Notes: generated from the sequence alone by a model not told the origin. 64,000 nt of DNA from Synechocystis sp. PCC 6714 (GCF_000478825.2 NZ_CP007542.1:1612001-1676000); one strand, 5' to 3'. Counted from the stretch's first letter, positions 8,576 through 17,546 are shown. Made by a program: numbers and translations.

Positions 8576-9096
8576 CAACTTTGATTGAAACAAACTGAAA
8601 CAAATGGATATTGAGGAACGAGCAAATGATATGGATTCTAGTCCACCTACTTTACTTTTTCTCTGGACATAGACCCCTAAAGATAAGGCTTTTTTGTAAC
8701 AATAATTAATGGAGAAATGTTTAGTTATTTTTTCGCTTTGACAAAGTTTTGTAACGAAGATTTCTTCCCTAGCCGAAACCTGTGCCAAGATTAGAAATGT
8801 TGGGAAATGAAAAACGGCGCAGAATTGTCTTTGTACTTATTACCTAGGCTCGAACTAGAGTAGGGGGAAATTATCCAGGTTTGCTTAGGAATTATCTAAC
8901 TCCGTTAATTGCCAGAAATCTAGCATATCAGAGCAATGTAAGCAAGGGTTGATCGGTCGACGGTCCCGGTGGTTGGGATCTAAGACAGTACTTTAACTCT
9001 ATCAATGGATTTATTTTAATATGGAGATAAATGCTTACCCAGCAAAGCTGAATCCTGCCCATCGTAGTCCAGTCATAATTTAAGGGGACATCGTCC
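8576..9096. other. Intergenic region upstream of the V4R/ferredoxin cluster
   Basis: About 520 bp without a credible gene. It is AT-rich at the left and carries a purine-rich AAGGGG about 14 bases before the start at 9097, which can serve as ribosome site. The long leader presumably holds the promoter of the nine-gene cluster downstream; I could not place -10/-35 boxes with confidence. Confidence 0.4.
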
Positions 9097-9828
9097 ATGG
9101 TTTTAACCTCTATTAGTACATCAAATACTCCGATCCGGGTTGACGGTTCCAACCTATTGGAACACAGTTTAAGAAAAGTTCACCCCAACAAACATCACCA
9201 CTATCAAGTGGAAGATTTTTTTTGTTTTCAAATGAATTCTGGTTCCATTGTGGACTGGAATAATTGCCGCAATGTCCTCACCAGTGAAGACTTTATTGTG
9301 GGGCTAATCGATGGATTGCAAGAGGAAGTGGGTAATGCTTCCAGTGTGGTGATGTATAACATTGGCAAGGAGTGGGGCCATTACGACGCAGAGTTTTTCA
9401 ACAAATGGTTTCTCTCAGAATTTGGTTATACGAGTTCCCTGAGTGAACTAAATCTTAATTATGTATTGGAAGGCTGGTGGTGGCCTTTTACCGCCCAGGG
9501 CTGGGGTAACTGGGCCATTGACCTGAGTGAACAGAAAAATGGCTTTTTGTTTGTGGATATTTTTGATTCCGCCGTAGCCCGGACTTTAGGCGATGTGGGT
9601 AAACCGGTCTGCCACATTTACGCTGGCCTGCTGGCGGGTTTCTTCAGTCGTTTGGTGAACAAATCCCTCAACTGCATTGAGATCCAGTGCTATGCCATGG
9701 GGGAAACCTATTGTAAGTTCCTCATCGGCAAACAGGACCGCATTGATGCCGCTACTTTCTGGCAAAACGAAGGGGCCAATGCCAACGATATTGCCACCAA
9801 ACTCGTTAAAGGGGAATACCTCAAATGA
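9097..9828 (+). CDS. V4R domain protein (Slr0144-like), first gene of PSII assembly cluster
   Basis: 243 residues; the second half (about 130-215) has the V4R (4-vinyl reductase) pattern: EGWWWPFTAQGWGNWAID, an internal F-D-S-A, KPVCHIYAGLLAGFFSRL and the terminal C-x-A-x-G-x-x-x-C, here CYAMGETYCKF. V4R domains bind small hydrophobic ligands such as tetrapyrrole precursors. In PCC 6803 the orthologous Slr0144-Slr0152 set is linked to photosystem II assembly (established knowledge from memory). Its stop overlaps the next start (9825-9828). A second V4R protein lies two genes downstream, pointing to an internal duplication of the cluster. Confidence 0.85.
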   Translation: MVLTSISTSNTPIRVDGSNLLEHSLRKVHPNKHHHYQVEDFFCFQMNSGSIVDWNNCRNVLTSEDFIVGLIDGLQEEVGNASSVVMYNIGKEWGHYDAEFFNKWFLSEFGYTSSLSELNLNYVLEGWWWPFTAQGWGNWAIDLSEQKNGFLFVDIFDSAVARTLGDVGKPVCHIYAGLLAGFFSRLVNKSLNCIEIQCYAMGETYCKFLIGKQDRIDAATFWQNEGANANDIATKLVKGEYLK

Positions 9829-10235
9829 TGAACCAGGCCCAGTGGGGGCAAATGAAGGTAGGGGATTTTTTCCGGGGCTATAACTGGCAGGGAGCGCCGC
9901 CGGTGCTGGAATGTTCAGTGAAGGAGGAAAGTTTAGATAATTTACCTTCTTTGCTCTGTCTGTCGGTGACGGACTTCTTTACCCAGGCAAATTGGACTGG
10001 CCAGCCCCCCAATGCTCCAGAGGACAACTTACCGGCCCTACATCGTCCCAAAGCTCCCCCCCGTCCCCTTTCCCTCACTGCCTCAGTGGCGGAATTTTGT
10101 CGGGGCATTGATTGGCAGGGGCAAGGTTTATCGAGGGGAACCTTACTCCAGGCAAAGGTCCCAGTCCAATCCAGGGAACCGGTGGCCAAGCTGGAACCAA
10201 CCATCGGCTTGGAAGATCTTTCCGATTTATTCTAA
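9825..10235 (+). CDS. Slr0145-like protein of the PSII assembly cluster
   Basis: 136 residues, start ATG 9825 overlapping the previous stop. The protein is built from a repeated unit of about 45 residues: KVGDFFRGYNWQG, SVTDFFTQANWTG and SVAEFCRGIDWQG, i.e. V-x-(D/E)-F-(F/C)-x-x-x-x-W-x-G three times, separated by Pro-rich linkers. This internal triplication is directly visible. No enzyme motif. The repeat may be a docking motif for another cluster protein; that is inference. Confidence 0.8.
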   Translation: MMNQAQWGQMKVGDFFRGYNWQGAPPVLECSVKEESLDNLPSLLCLSVTDFFTQANWTGQPPNAPEDNLPALHRPKAPPRPLSLTASVAEFCRGIDWQGQGLSRGTLLQAKVPVQSREPVAKLEPTIGLEDLSDLF

Positions 10236-10249
10236 GGACCTATAAAACT

Positions 10250-10759
10250 ATGCAAAAAGATTTTGAACGGCTCTTTCATCGGGCCGAGGACCACTATCTC
10301 CAACCTCCGGAAATCATTGCCTTCCGTAAGCAGCTGGGGTTGATGGGGGAACGGCTGAGTGCTTATCGTCTAGTCCGGGATAACGAAATTGTCATTTTCC
10401 AGGCGATCGCCGACCAGTTGGAAGAGGAATTTAGCAACGCCCCGGCAGCCCAATTGCAACAGGCCCTCCTGCACTGGATTAGCATTTTGCGCTATGGGTC
10501 CATGGCCATGCTCCTCAGTAATCCGGAATATCTCCAATACCGTTTACTGGAATGGCTCGAAGGTATGGTTCAAGCCCACGACCTATCGGCGATCGAAACC
10601 CGACTATCTGCATTGCTCAAGGAACAGTTGCAGTCCCTCTTGGGGGTTCCTCAATATCGTCTCCTAGAACCCTTTCTAGTCCAAGCCGACCAGACCGTCC
10701 TCGGCCAGGCCCCCGTCTCAGCCATGCAGGAAGAAGAAATGATAACCCTAGGAGAGTAA
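10250..10759 (+). CDS. Phycobiliprotein-like helical protein (Slr0146-like)
   Basis: 169 residues from ATG 10250. All-helical, with AYRLVRDNEIVIFQAI near residue 32 and YGSMAMLLSNPEYLQYRLLEWLEGMVQAH in the middle, arranged like the globin-type helices of phycobiliproteins (PF00502-like), but without the bilin-attachment cysteine. It shares the A-Y-x-x-(I/V)-R-D-N-E core with the product at 12004-12474, so the two are paralogues. Predicted non-pigmented structural partner in the cluster. The next gene starts two bases after its stop. Confidence 0.7.
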   Translation: MQKDFERLFHRAEDHYLQPPEIIAFRKQLGLMGERLSAYRLVRDNEIVIFQAIADQLEEEFSNAPAAQLQQALLHWISILRYGSMAMLLSNPEYLQYRLLEWLEGMVQAHDLSAIETRLSALLKEQLQSLLGVPQYRLLEPFLVQADQTVLGQAPVSAMQEEEMITLGE

Positions 10760-10761
10760 CT

Positions 10762-11427
10762 ATGATCGATGTTAAAGCTCTAATTTCAGCCCAACCTTCC
10801 AAAGGCAATTACTTTGCCCCCGACATTTACCTCCAAGGGGATAATGAGTTTGGTTTGCTGGAAAATCGCAGTGGGGCACGGCTTATTGCTTTGCCAGACA
10901 CCTTAATTAGGGGTTTATTTACAGCCCTCGATTCGGAACTTGGCATTGGAGCGGGGGTGGCCCTCACCGCCTGTGGCAAAACCTGGGGCAGTGCTTTCTA
11001 CAAACGCTTTGCCGATGAACTCCAGGAATATTACGGCAAACCCATCCAGGCCATGGAAATGGTGGAATTTTTGCAGACTTTCAAGCAATGCTGGAAAACC
11101 CACGGTTACGGGCTAGTGGAAATCGATTTGAAATATTACCAAAACGGTTTCATTGGAGCGGAAGTGGTCAATTCCCCCTTCATTGCCTGTGCTCCCCAGG
11201 GCAAGAACCCCATGGGATTCCTGGAAGCGGGAATTCTCGCTGCCTTTTTCTCCCAGTTAACGGGGGAAAATCTCCACTGTGAGCAAACCACCTGTGAATC
11301 CCTGGGGGCAGAAAAAAATCTTTTCATCCTCGGTCTGAAGGAACGGCTTAAACCGGTTTCTGCGTGGTTAACAGAAGGCCATGACCATGCCACCATTATG
11401 GAACTGCTCTGTCGCCAACAGGGTTAG
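10762..11427 (+). CDS. V4R domain protein (Slr0147-like)
   Basis: 221 residues from ATG 10762, with GGAGAG just upstream. The V4R region (about 95-200) shows CGKTWGSAFYKRF, GYGLVEIDLKYYQNGFIGAEVVNSPF, GFLEAGILAAFFSQLTGENLHCEQTTCESLGAEKNLFIL, the same succession as in the protein at 9097-9828; the end motif is CESLGAEKNLF, so the second cysteine of the canonical pair is missing. Paralogue of the first gene, likely a ligand-binding partner in the same complex. Confidence 0.82.
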   Translation: MIDVKALISAQPSKGNYFAPDIYLQGDNEFGLLENRSGARLIALPDTLIRGLFTALDSELGIGAGVALTACGKTWGSAFYKRFADELQEYYGKPIQAMEMVEFLQTFKQCWKTHGYGLVEIDLKYYQNGFIGAEVVNSPFIACAPQGKNPMGFLEAGILAAFFSQLTGENLHCEQTTCESLGAEKNLFILGLKERLKPVSAWLTEGHDHATIMELLCRQQG

Positions 11428-11466
11428 TACCATCGTTTAGCTGTTGCCAGCACCAAGGAGGATTGT

Positions 11467-11949
11467 GTGGCTAAAACCATTAAGCTCGACCCCATTAATT
11501 TAAAAGTTGCCATCGAGACTAATGATAATCTGCTCTCGGGCTTGCTCAGTCAGGATCTACGGATCATGAAGGAGTGTGGCGGTCGGGGAATGTGTGCCAC
11601 CTGCCACGTTTACATCACCGCTGGGATGGAAAGTCTTTCCCCCCTCAACCGTCGGGAACAGCGCACCCTGGAGGTGATTACTACCCATAATCGTTATTCC
11701 CGCTTGGCCTGCCAGGCTCGGGTATTAGATGAAGGGGTGGTGGTGGAGTTACCCGCTGGGATGTACGTCAGCGAAATCGAGGATATTGAGGAGCTGATCG
11801 GCCGTCGAGCGGAGGAAAATATCTTAAATCCTCGGGATGGGAGCATTCTGGTGGAAAAAGGGAAGTTAATCACCCGTTCCATGATCAGTCAACTGGATGA
11901 TCAGTTACAGGCGGCCAAAATCCAAATTGCTAAGGATGCGGATGAATAG
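11467..11949 (+). CDS. 2Fe-2S ferredoxin-like protein (Slr0148-like)
   Basis: 160 residues from GTG 11467, with AAGGAGG a few bases upstream (the run begins at 11455). Cluster ligands C37, C43, C46 and C82 are visible in CGGRGMCATC and LACQ; the spacing C-x5-C-x2-C is that of adrenodoxin/vertebrate-type rather than plant-type ferredoxins (C-x4-C-x2-C). A ~70-residue charged C-terminal extension (residues 95-160) follows the domain. It is an electron carrier inside the PSII assembly cluster, distinct in type from the second ferredoxin at 12508-12819. Confidence 0.85.
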   Translation: MAKTIKLDPINLKVAIETNDNLLSGLLSQDLRIMKECGGRGMCATCHVYITAGMESLSPLNRREQRTLEVITTHNRYSRLACQARVLDEGVVVELPAGMYVSEIEDIEELIGRRAEENILNPRDGSILVEKGKLITRSMISQLDDQLQAAKIQIAKDADE

Positions 11950-12003
11950 GTTCCCGGCCAACCTGTGGCGGTCTAATGTTTGTTTTTATGAGGACTATTA
12001 TTT

Positions 12004-12474
12004 ATGTTTAAGCCGTTGACCCGTCTTACCATTGATGCGGATGGGCGCTATGCCACCGATCAGGAGTTGCAATTCCTCCAGGATTTCCTGGATACGGCGG
12101 AAACCCGCGTCAGTGCCTACGAAAAAATCCGGGATAATGAGGAACAAATTATCCACCGCTGGGAAGCACAAAAACGAAGTCTGCCCCAGGATACCTTTCA
12201 CATGGGCGATCGGGATGTGACGGAAATTTGTCGGCGGGACATGACTAATGTTTTCCGGTGTTCCATTACAGCCATTCTATTCGGAGATTTGGACCGTCTG
12301 CGGGAGGGGTTATTGATCTGGTATCAAACCATTGTGCGGGCCTACAACTATACTGAGTACGCCAAGATTAGCTATAAGGTGATTCAAGAAACCGTCAAGG
12401 ATTTCCTCGAACCCGATGAGGTGGCCATGGTATTGCCAGCGCTGAAGTTGGACCACACTATCCTCAGCAGTTAG
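12004..12474 (+). CDS. Phycobiliprotein-like helical protein (Slr0149-like)
   Basis: 156 residues, start ATG 12004 after a GAGG. The order of helices resembles allophycocyanin-type chains: ELQFLQDFLDTAETRVSAYEKIRDNEEQII, then CRRDMTNVFRCSITAILFGD, then LIWYQTIVRAYNYTEYAKISYKVIQET. The cysteines present do not sit in the C-x-R-D bilin-binding arrangement seen in pigmented chains, although CRRDM is reminiscent of it. Paralogue of 10250-10759. Function inferred only from the cluster. Confidence 0.72.
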   Translation: MFKPLTRLTIDADGRYATDQELQFLQDFLDTAETRVSAYEKIRDNEEQIIHRWEAQKRSLPQDTFHMGDRDVTEICRRDMTNVFRCSITAILFGDLDRLREGLLIWYQTIVRAYNYTEYAKISYKVIQETVKDFLEPDEVAMVLPALKLDHTILSS

Positions 12475-12507
12475 TCCACTGGTTTTAGTCCATTGTTTAG
12501 GTCATTC

Positions 12508-12819
12508 ATGGGTGCAATTTATTCCGTTAATTTGGTTAATCCAGCTACGGGCAGTAATGTCACCATTGAGGTGGCGGAGGATGAGTTAATTCTCGAAGCG
12601 GCGGAAAATCAGGGGATAGATTTGCCCTATTCCTGTCGGGCTGCTTCCTGTGTGGCCTGTGCGGGTCTGTTGCTGGAGGGAACTATTGAGCATACGGATA
12701 AGGGGTCTGATTTCCTCAAACCGGAGGAATTGGCGGCGGGCTGTGTCTTGCTCTGTGCGGCCTATGCCACTTCCAACTGCAAAATTCTGACCCACCAAGA
12801 GGAAGCTTTGTTTGGTTAA
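12508..12819 (+). CDS. Plant-type 2Fe-2S ferredoxin (Slr0150-like)
   Basis: 103 residues from ATG 12508; the frame also opens at TTG 12493. Ligands C43, C48, C51 and C83 are seen in [11 protein letters not shown] and VLLCAAY, the canonical plant-type C-x4-C-x2-C spacing, with [18 protein letters not shown] as the typical lead-in. It is annotated as a petF-like ferredoxin in PCC 6803 (from memory). Its place in the cluster suggests a dedicated rather than bulk photosynthetic role. Confidence 0.9.
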   Translation: MGAIYSVNLVNPATGSNVTIEVAEDELILEAAENQGIDLPYSCRAASCVACAGLLLEGTIEHTDKGSDFLKPEELAAGCVLLCAAYATSNCKILTHQEEALFG

Positions 12820-12964
12820 TCCCTTCCATTATCCATTGCACCCCGGCGGAATTCTTCTCCAGAATGCCCAAGCTGTTCAAACTAAGTGGATGAATTGTCG
12901 ATGAGTTTTATTCGTTCTAGCAATCTCTGTTCTGCCCATTGTCGGCAAAGGAATGAGGATCATT

Positions 12965-13909
12965 ATGGAAAATCAAGTTAATGAACAAGCGGTAACTACC
13001 CAACCCGATGCCGTCCCCACGGCGGGCTACAGTTCTGGGATCTGGGACGGTTTATCGGCCATAGCGTTAATTGGGGGGGCGATCGCCAGTGTTGTCACCA
13101 ACAGTGCAGCGGCGGGGGTCATTCCAGTGGCGGCGGGGGTCGGACTCCATCTGTTTAACCGTAAGCAATTGGAACAGCATTTACTGGCGAGTCAACAGGC
13201 TTCAGCGGCCCAGATTGTCCAGTTAGTCAATCAAAATCAAGCTAGTCTACAGGAATATCTACAAAGATTCCATGGGGATATTCAAACTTCCCTGGGGCAA
13301 CAGCAACGGGCGATCGCCGCGAACCAGGAGAATTTGACCGGAGCTTTAGCGGCTCTCCAGAGGGAATTGGAAGCTTTTCAAGCGGCCGCGGAGCAAACCC
13401 ACACTGGTTTGGATAGTAAACATCAGGATTTGCTGACCGTAGTCGCCGAGCTACGCACCATGGAAAGTTGCACCCAAAGCATTGCCGCCTATGCCCACGC
13501 TGACGCTTATTACCAAAGGGGTCTCAGCCATTACCGTTTGGAGGATTGGAGTGAAGCGGTGCGGGATTGTACCGAAGCCATCCGCCTTAAAGGGGATTTG
13601 GCCGGTGCTTTTCATTACCGCGGCATGGCCTATGCCCGTCTGGATAACCGCAAGCAGGCCACCGATGATCTGCGCCAGGCCTACAAGCTTTATTTTGACC
13701 AGGGAGACCTGGATAATTATGAAGTTGCCCGGGCTTTGCATAAGCAATACTATGAGGGCCCACTAGAGGAGATAGAGTCGGAAACTCTCTCCGTGGCTGC
13801 CCACACCGACAGCGTTGGCCATGAAGCCTACATTGCCGAGCCGAGCCGAGAAATTAAGCCCCTATTGGTGGAGGAGAGTGAAACCACTGCGGCCAACTTA
13901 TTTGGCTAA
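12965..13909 (+). CDS. TPR protein with membrane segment and coiled coil (Slr0151-like)
   Basis: 314 residues from ATG 12965 (AATGAGGATC upstream acts as ribosome site). A hydrophobic, Gly/Ala-rich stretch at ~20-60 (AIALIGGAIASVVTN...AAGVIPVAAGVGLHLF) is followed by a Gln-rich coiled coil (~65-160) and TPR-like repeats at ~175-250 (YYQRGLSHYRLEDWSEAVRDCTEAI, FHYRGMAYARLDNRKQATDDLRQA). PCC 6803 Slr0151 is reported to act in photosystem II assembly and repair. The C-terminal 60 residues are acidic. Confidence 0.88.
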   Translation: MENQVNEQAVTTQPDAVPTAGYSSGIWDGLSAIALIGGAIASVVTNSAAAGVIPVAAGVGLHLFNRKQLEQHLLASQQASAAQIVQLVNQNQASLQEYLQRFHGDIQTSLGQQQRAIAANQENLTGALAALQRELEAFQAAAEQTHTGLDSKHQDLLTVVAELRTMESCTQSIAAYAHADAYYQRGLSHYRLEDWSEAVRDCTEAIRLKGDLAGAFHYRGMAYARLDNRKQATDDLRQAYKLYFDQGDLDNYEVARALHKQYYEGPLEEIESETLSVAAHTDSVGHEAYIAEPSREIKPLLVEESETTAANLFG

Positions 13910-14030
13910 GGGTTGATATTTAGGCCCGTCCCCAAACACCTTTGACATTGCCTCCAAGACAACAACAACAGCAATAATCGCCTAGGACAAGGGTAAGATG
14001 GAGTTACTCTTTGTCCCGGGCGTGTTTTCT

Positions 14031-15893
14031 ATGGTAAAGACTGCCGGTGTGGCGGTTATGCCGCTGTTTCCCCGCTCCCAATATAGAATTCTTGGACAAA
14101 TTGGACAGGGGCAATTCGGGCGGGTTTATTGTGCCATCCATCGGGCCACGGGTAGAATGTGTGCTCTGAAGGATTTAGAACATCGGGTATTTCCCACCAA
14201 TAAGTTTTTGCGGGAACTGTGCTACCTAGTCACCCTGCGCCATGCCAATATTGTGGCCTGCCACGGTCTGGAGTACCATCCCGGGGGGAGATATTTGGTG
14301 ATGGATTATTGTGAGGGGGGCACCCTGCGGGACATCATTGATGGGGATGGAGATTTATGTTTAGTGGGCAAAATCGACCTAGTGCGACAGATTTTACTAG
14401 GTTTGGAACAGGCCCATCAGCGCAACATTGTCCACTGTGACCTCAAACCAGACAATATTCTTCTAATTCCCCGCACAGATGGTTGGCAAGTGAAGGTGTC
14501 GGATTTTGGCATTGCTCAGCTGACGGAAAATACGGGCAATCCCAATTTCGGCAAAGGTTACACTGGTTCACCGGCCTATATGGCCCCCGAACGTTTTTAC
14601 GGCAAGTTTTCCATCGCCTCTGACATTTACTCGGTGGGAATTTTACTGTACGAACTAATTGTTGGCGATCGCCCCTTTTCCGGATTTCCCAAAGCGTTGC
14701 AGGTGGCCCATTTAAATGCACGCTTAACATTATCGGCGGACTTTCCCCCCCTAATTGCCCCCATTGTCCAAAGGGCTCTGGAAAAACTGCCCCAACGACG
14801 GTTCCCCAACGCAGCGGCCATGGCCCATGCCATAGAAACAGCTCAAAAAGAAACATTACAGAAAGATTTCCCCCCTGGCAAAGGCTATCTTTACCATTGC
14901 ATTGCCCCACCTCCCGTAGCTTTTACAGTTACGTTCAAACACAGCACTCCTCTGTTATTTCCTGTCACCCATTTAAGGCAGGAAGGATTTTGGTTATACC
15001 TGGGCAATGGTGCTGAACTATACCTCTGGGAATATGGCGATGGCAATTTTAACCACCACCCTTCACCCCGATGGTCGTTGGGGCTACCGGGAACCATTAC
15101 TAATTTTGAAGTAGAGGAAGACCAAATCAGTCTGATGCTCCAGGGGCCAGAATCAGCCCAGTGGCAGTTTTTCCAATGGCGTGAAACTCTGCTCAGTGCC
15201 ATTTCCCTACCCAAACCCCACATTAATTTCCAAGCAAATCGTTTACTGGCCAACGTTAGTCCCGGCGGCAAAACCCTAGCTGTGGTGACGGCCGATCAGC
15301 AAGGGGAAAAAAGTTATTTGCAAATCTGGAGGACTGACCTGAGGGCACCAGTGGCGTCGGCAGTGACCATCCCTTGGGCTTCCGAGTTGCTAATTTTGGA
15401 TCAAAACCATGGCTTATTGGTGCAATTAAAGCAAAGTTCCGGCAACCATCACAGTGTTTTTTTCCTATTTAATCGAAGAGGTTCTGTTTTTCCCGCCTTT
15501 AGGCTTTCCTTTTGGGTTTCCCGGTTGGCGGTTAATCGCTACTCCCGGAACCATCTTTTTGGTTTAACTCCTAACTCCAGTCAAACGGGAGTTCTGATTC
15601 GTCTGCAACCCCTCAAGGTCAATCGCATTGCCCTAAATCTTCAACCCCAATTTATCGAGCCCTTTCCCTGGGGTTATTTGCTGGCCGATCGCCGAGGGCG
15701 GGTGGCTCTTTTGGATTATGAAGGCTTTTTGTTTGGTAACTTTGACCTCGGAGAAACCATCACGGCGGTCACCCCCATAGACCGCTATCTTTGTTTAATC
15801 GCCACTTGGCAAGGGGGCCAGGGGAATTTACATCTACTGGATTTAGGTGCTGAGGTGGAGGGCGTTATCCGCCAACGTCAGGAAAGGCGCTAA
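14031..15893 (+). CDS. spkG: Serine/threonine protein kinase SpkG
   Basis: About 620 residues from ATG 14031 (other starts at 13998 and 14058 are possible). Kinase domain: glycine loop IGQGQFGRVY, lysine in MCALKDLEH, catalytic loop VHCDLKPDN, DFG in VSDFGIAQL, activation-segment end SPAYMAPERF, and SDIYSVGILLYELIVGDRPF. The usual HRD is HCD here. The C-terminal ~310 residues are beta-rich with repeated W and G (QIWRTDLRAP, LLDYEGFLFGNF), suggesting a sensor or propeller-like domain. Last gene of the V4R/ferredoxin cluster, as Slr0152/SpkG in PCC 6803. Confidence 0.88.
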   Translation: MVKTAGVAVMPLFPRSQYRILGQIGQGQFGRVYCAIHRATGRMCALKDLEHRVFPTNKFLRELCYLVTLRHANIVACHGLEYHPGGRYLVMDYCEGGTLRDIIDGDGDLCLVGKIDLVRQILLGLEQAHQRNIVHCDLKPDNILLIPRTDGWQVKVSDFGIAQLTENTGNPNFGKGYTGSPAYMAPERFYGKFSIASDIYSVGILLYELIVGDRPFSGFPKALQVAHLNARLTLSADFPPLIAPIVQRALEKLPQRRFPNAAAMAHAIETAQKETLQKDFPPGKGYLYHCIAPPPVAFTVTFKHSTPLLFPVTHLRQEGFWLYLGNGAELYLWEYGDGNFNHHPSPRWSLGLPGTITNFEVEEDQISLMLQGPESAQWQFFQWRETLLSAISLPKPHINFQANRLLANVSPGGKTLAVVTADQQGEKSYLQIWRTDLRAPVASAVTIPWASELLILDQNHGLLVQLKQSSGNHHSVFFLFNRRGSVFPAFRLSFWVSRLAVNRYSRNHLFGLTPNSSQTGVLIRLQPLKVNRIALNLQPQFIEPFPWGYLLADRRGRVALLDYEGFLFGNFDLGETITAVTPIDRYLCLIATWQGGQGNLHLLDLGAEVEGVIRQRQERR

Positions 15894-15950
15894 GATGGCA
15901 GATTGTAACCATTGTTACCAAGAAAAGTTATCTTTGCCCTTTTGCGATTT

Positions 15951-16220
15951 ATGAAAATGCCTAAAACGCTTAAACCTAGTTTGCTGTTGTCCATGGTGGT
16001 CATCGCTTGCTTGGTTAGTGTCACCGGTTGCGGTGGTACTGGTAATCGGGGGGAAGAAGGCCAACAAAACCAACAGAATACGCCGCCGCAGAACGTTAGA
16101 ACGACAAATGATGGCAATAATACTAACTCTAACCAAAATGATGACGGTGACAATGAAGACAATGGGGATAACGAAGGTGACGACAACGATGATAATGACG
16201 GGGATAATCGGGATGATTAA
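15951..16220 (+). CDS. Small acidic lipoprotein with Asp/Asn/Gly tail
   Basis: 89 residues from ATG 15951. A signal peptide ends in a lipobox, VSVTGC, so the mature protein starts at the cysteine near residue 24 and would be lipid-anchored. The remaining ~65 residues are low complexity: GNRGEEGQQNQQNTPPQN and then almost only D, N, G and E in repeats of the type DDNDDNDGDN. Such tails bind divalent cations or act as spacers, but no function is known. Starts 58 bp after the kinase gene. Confidence 0.65.
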   Translation: MKMPKTLKPSLLLSMVVIACLVSVTGCGGTGNRGEEGQQNQQNTPPQNVRTTNDGNNTNSNQNDDGDNEDNGDNEGDDNDDNDGDNRDD

Positions 16221-16244
16221 AACAGCTTTGCCAACATTACCCCA

Positions 16245-17420
16245 GTGAATATTCTCTTCATCAGCAACGGCCACGGGGAAGACCTCAACGCTGGCTTGAT
16301 TATCGATGCACTGCAACGGCGATCGCCGGAGTTTAATTTATTTGCCCTACCCTTAGTGGGGGAAGGTAAGGCATACCAACACAGAGGAATTCCTCTCATT
16401 GCTCCAACCCAGCCTCTGCCTTCCGGGGGGCTAATTTACACTGGCTGGCGGACCTGGTGGCGGGATATTGTTGGTGGTCTGGTGGCATTAACCATCAAAC
16501 AAATACAGGCTCTAATCAAACAAAAAGAGCAGTTTGATTTAATTGTGGCGATCGGTGACATTGTCCCCCTGGCCTTTGCCCGTTTGAGTGGTAAACCCTA
16601 CCTCAGTTTTTTGGTGGCTAATTCCAGTTATTACGAAGGTCGCTTACCTCTGCCATTCACCGTGGCCTGGTGCCTAAAATCCCCCCATTGTCTGGGGGCG
16701 ATCGCCAAAGACCATTTAACCGCTGAGGATTTAGGTCAACGGGGGATCAACATCCGTTGTTTGGGTTACCCGATTATGGATGCTCTACAACCGACGGCCC
16801 ATCAATTGGAACGGCAAAATAAAACCCTCATTGCCCTTTTACCCGGTAGTCGAGTGCCGGAAGCTTTAAATAATTTGAGCCAATTGTTGCCCCTATGCGT
16901 AGCCATTGCCCAGGAAAAAACGGTGGATTTTTGGGCCGCCCTAGTGCCGGCGATAACGGTGGGTCATTTGCAAATCCTAGCTGAGAATCAAGGTTGGCAA
17001 TGCCACGGCGATCGCCTAGAACGGGGTAAATGTACGATCCATCTATCCTGGCATCAGTTTGCCGACATTTTGCATCAGGCGGATTTAGTGTTGGGCATGG
17101 CGGGGACAGCGGTGGAACAAGCAGTGGGTTTAGGTAAACCAGTATTGCAAATTCCCGGCCAAGGTCCTCAATTTACCTACGGTTTTGCCGAAGCCCAAAT
17201 GCGACTACTGGGTTATTCGGTCACCACCGTTGGCAAAAGTCCCCAAGAACCAGGCTTAATCAATAAAGCCAGTCAAAAAGCCCTGGAAATTCTCGCAGAT
17301 CCCCATTATCAACAGCAATGTTGGCATAACGGGCAAGAACGCATTGGCCCCCCCGGTGGCTCCCAGGCGATCGCCGATTATATTGCCACAACCGCCGCAA
17401 CCATTGTCAGCAAAGGATAG
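16245..17420 (+). CDS. Lipid-A-disaccharide synthase-related glycosyltransferase-like protein
   Basis: 391 residues from GTG 16245. N-terminal ILFISNGHGEDLNAGLI, the middle FDLIVAIGDIVPLAFA, LIALLPGSRVPEALNN and C-terminal VLGMAGTAVEQAVGLGKPVLQIPGQGPQF show a GT-B fold of the LpxB-related family found in cyanobacteria (TIGR03492 type). True LpxB joins UDP-diacylglucosamine and lipid X; whether this relative does so is unknown. It begins 25 bases after the lipoprotein gene. Confidence 0.8.
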   Translation: MNILFISNGHGEDLNAGLIIDALQRRSPEFNLFALPLVGEGKAYQHRGIPLIAPTQPLPSGGLIYTGWRTWWRDIVGGLVALTIKQIQALIKQKEQFDLIVAIGDIVPLAFARLSGKPYLSFLVANSSYYEGRLPLPFTVAWCLKSPHCLGAIAKDHLTAEDLGQRGINIRCLGYPIMDALQPTAHQLERQNKTLIALLPGSRVPEALNNLSQLLPLCVAIAQEKTVDFWAALVPAITVGHLQILAENQGWQCHGDRLERGKCTIHLSWHQFADILHQADLVLGMAGTAVEQAVGLGKPVLQIPGQGPQFTYGFAEAQMRLLGYSVTTVGKSPQEPGLINKASQKALEILADPHYQQQCWHNGQERIGPPGGSQAIADYIATTAATIVSKG

Positions 17421-17546
17421 TATGGCCTGGGAATGTCCAGCATCCGGAAGACCGATTCAGGAAAAGTCTCTCCTTTAACAACCGGAAAATACCTAGGAGG
17501 ATTAGGATGAAAGCATCTAGGCCAATTTTCATCGTCCCCCCTACGT

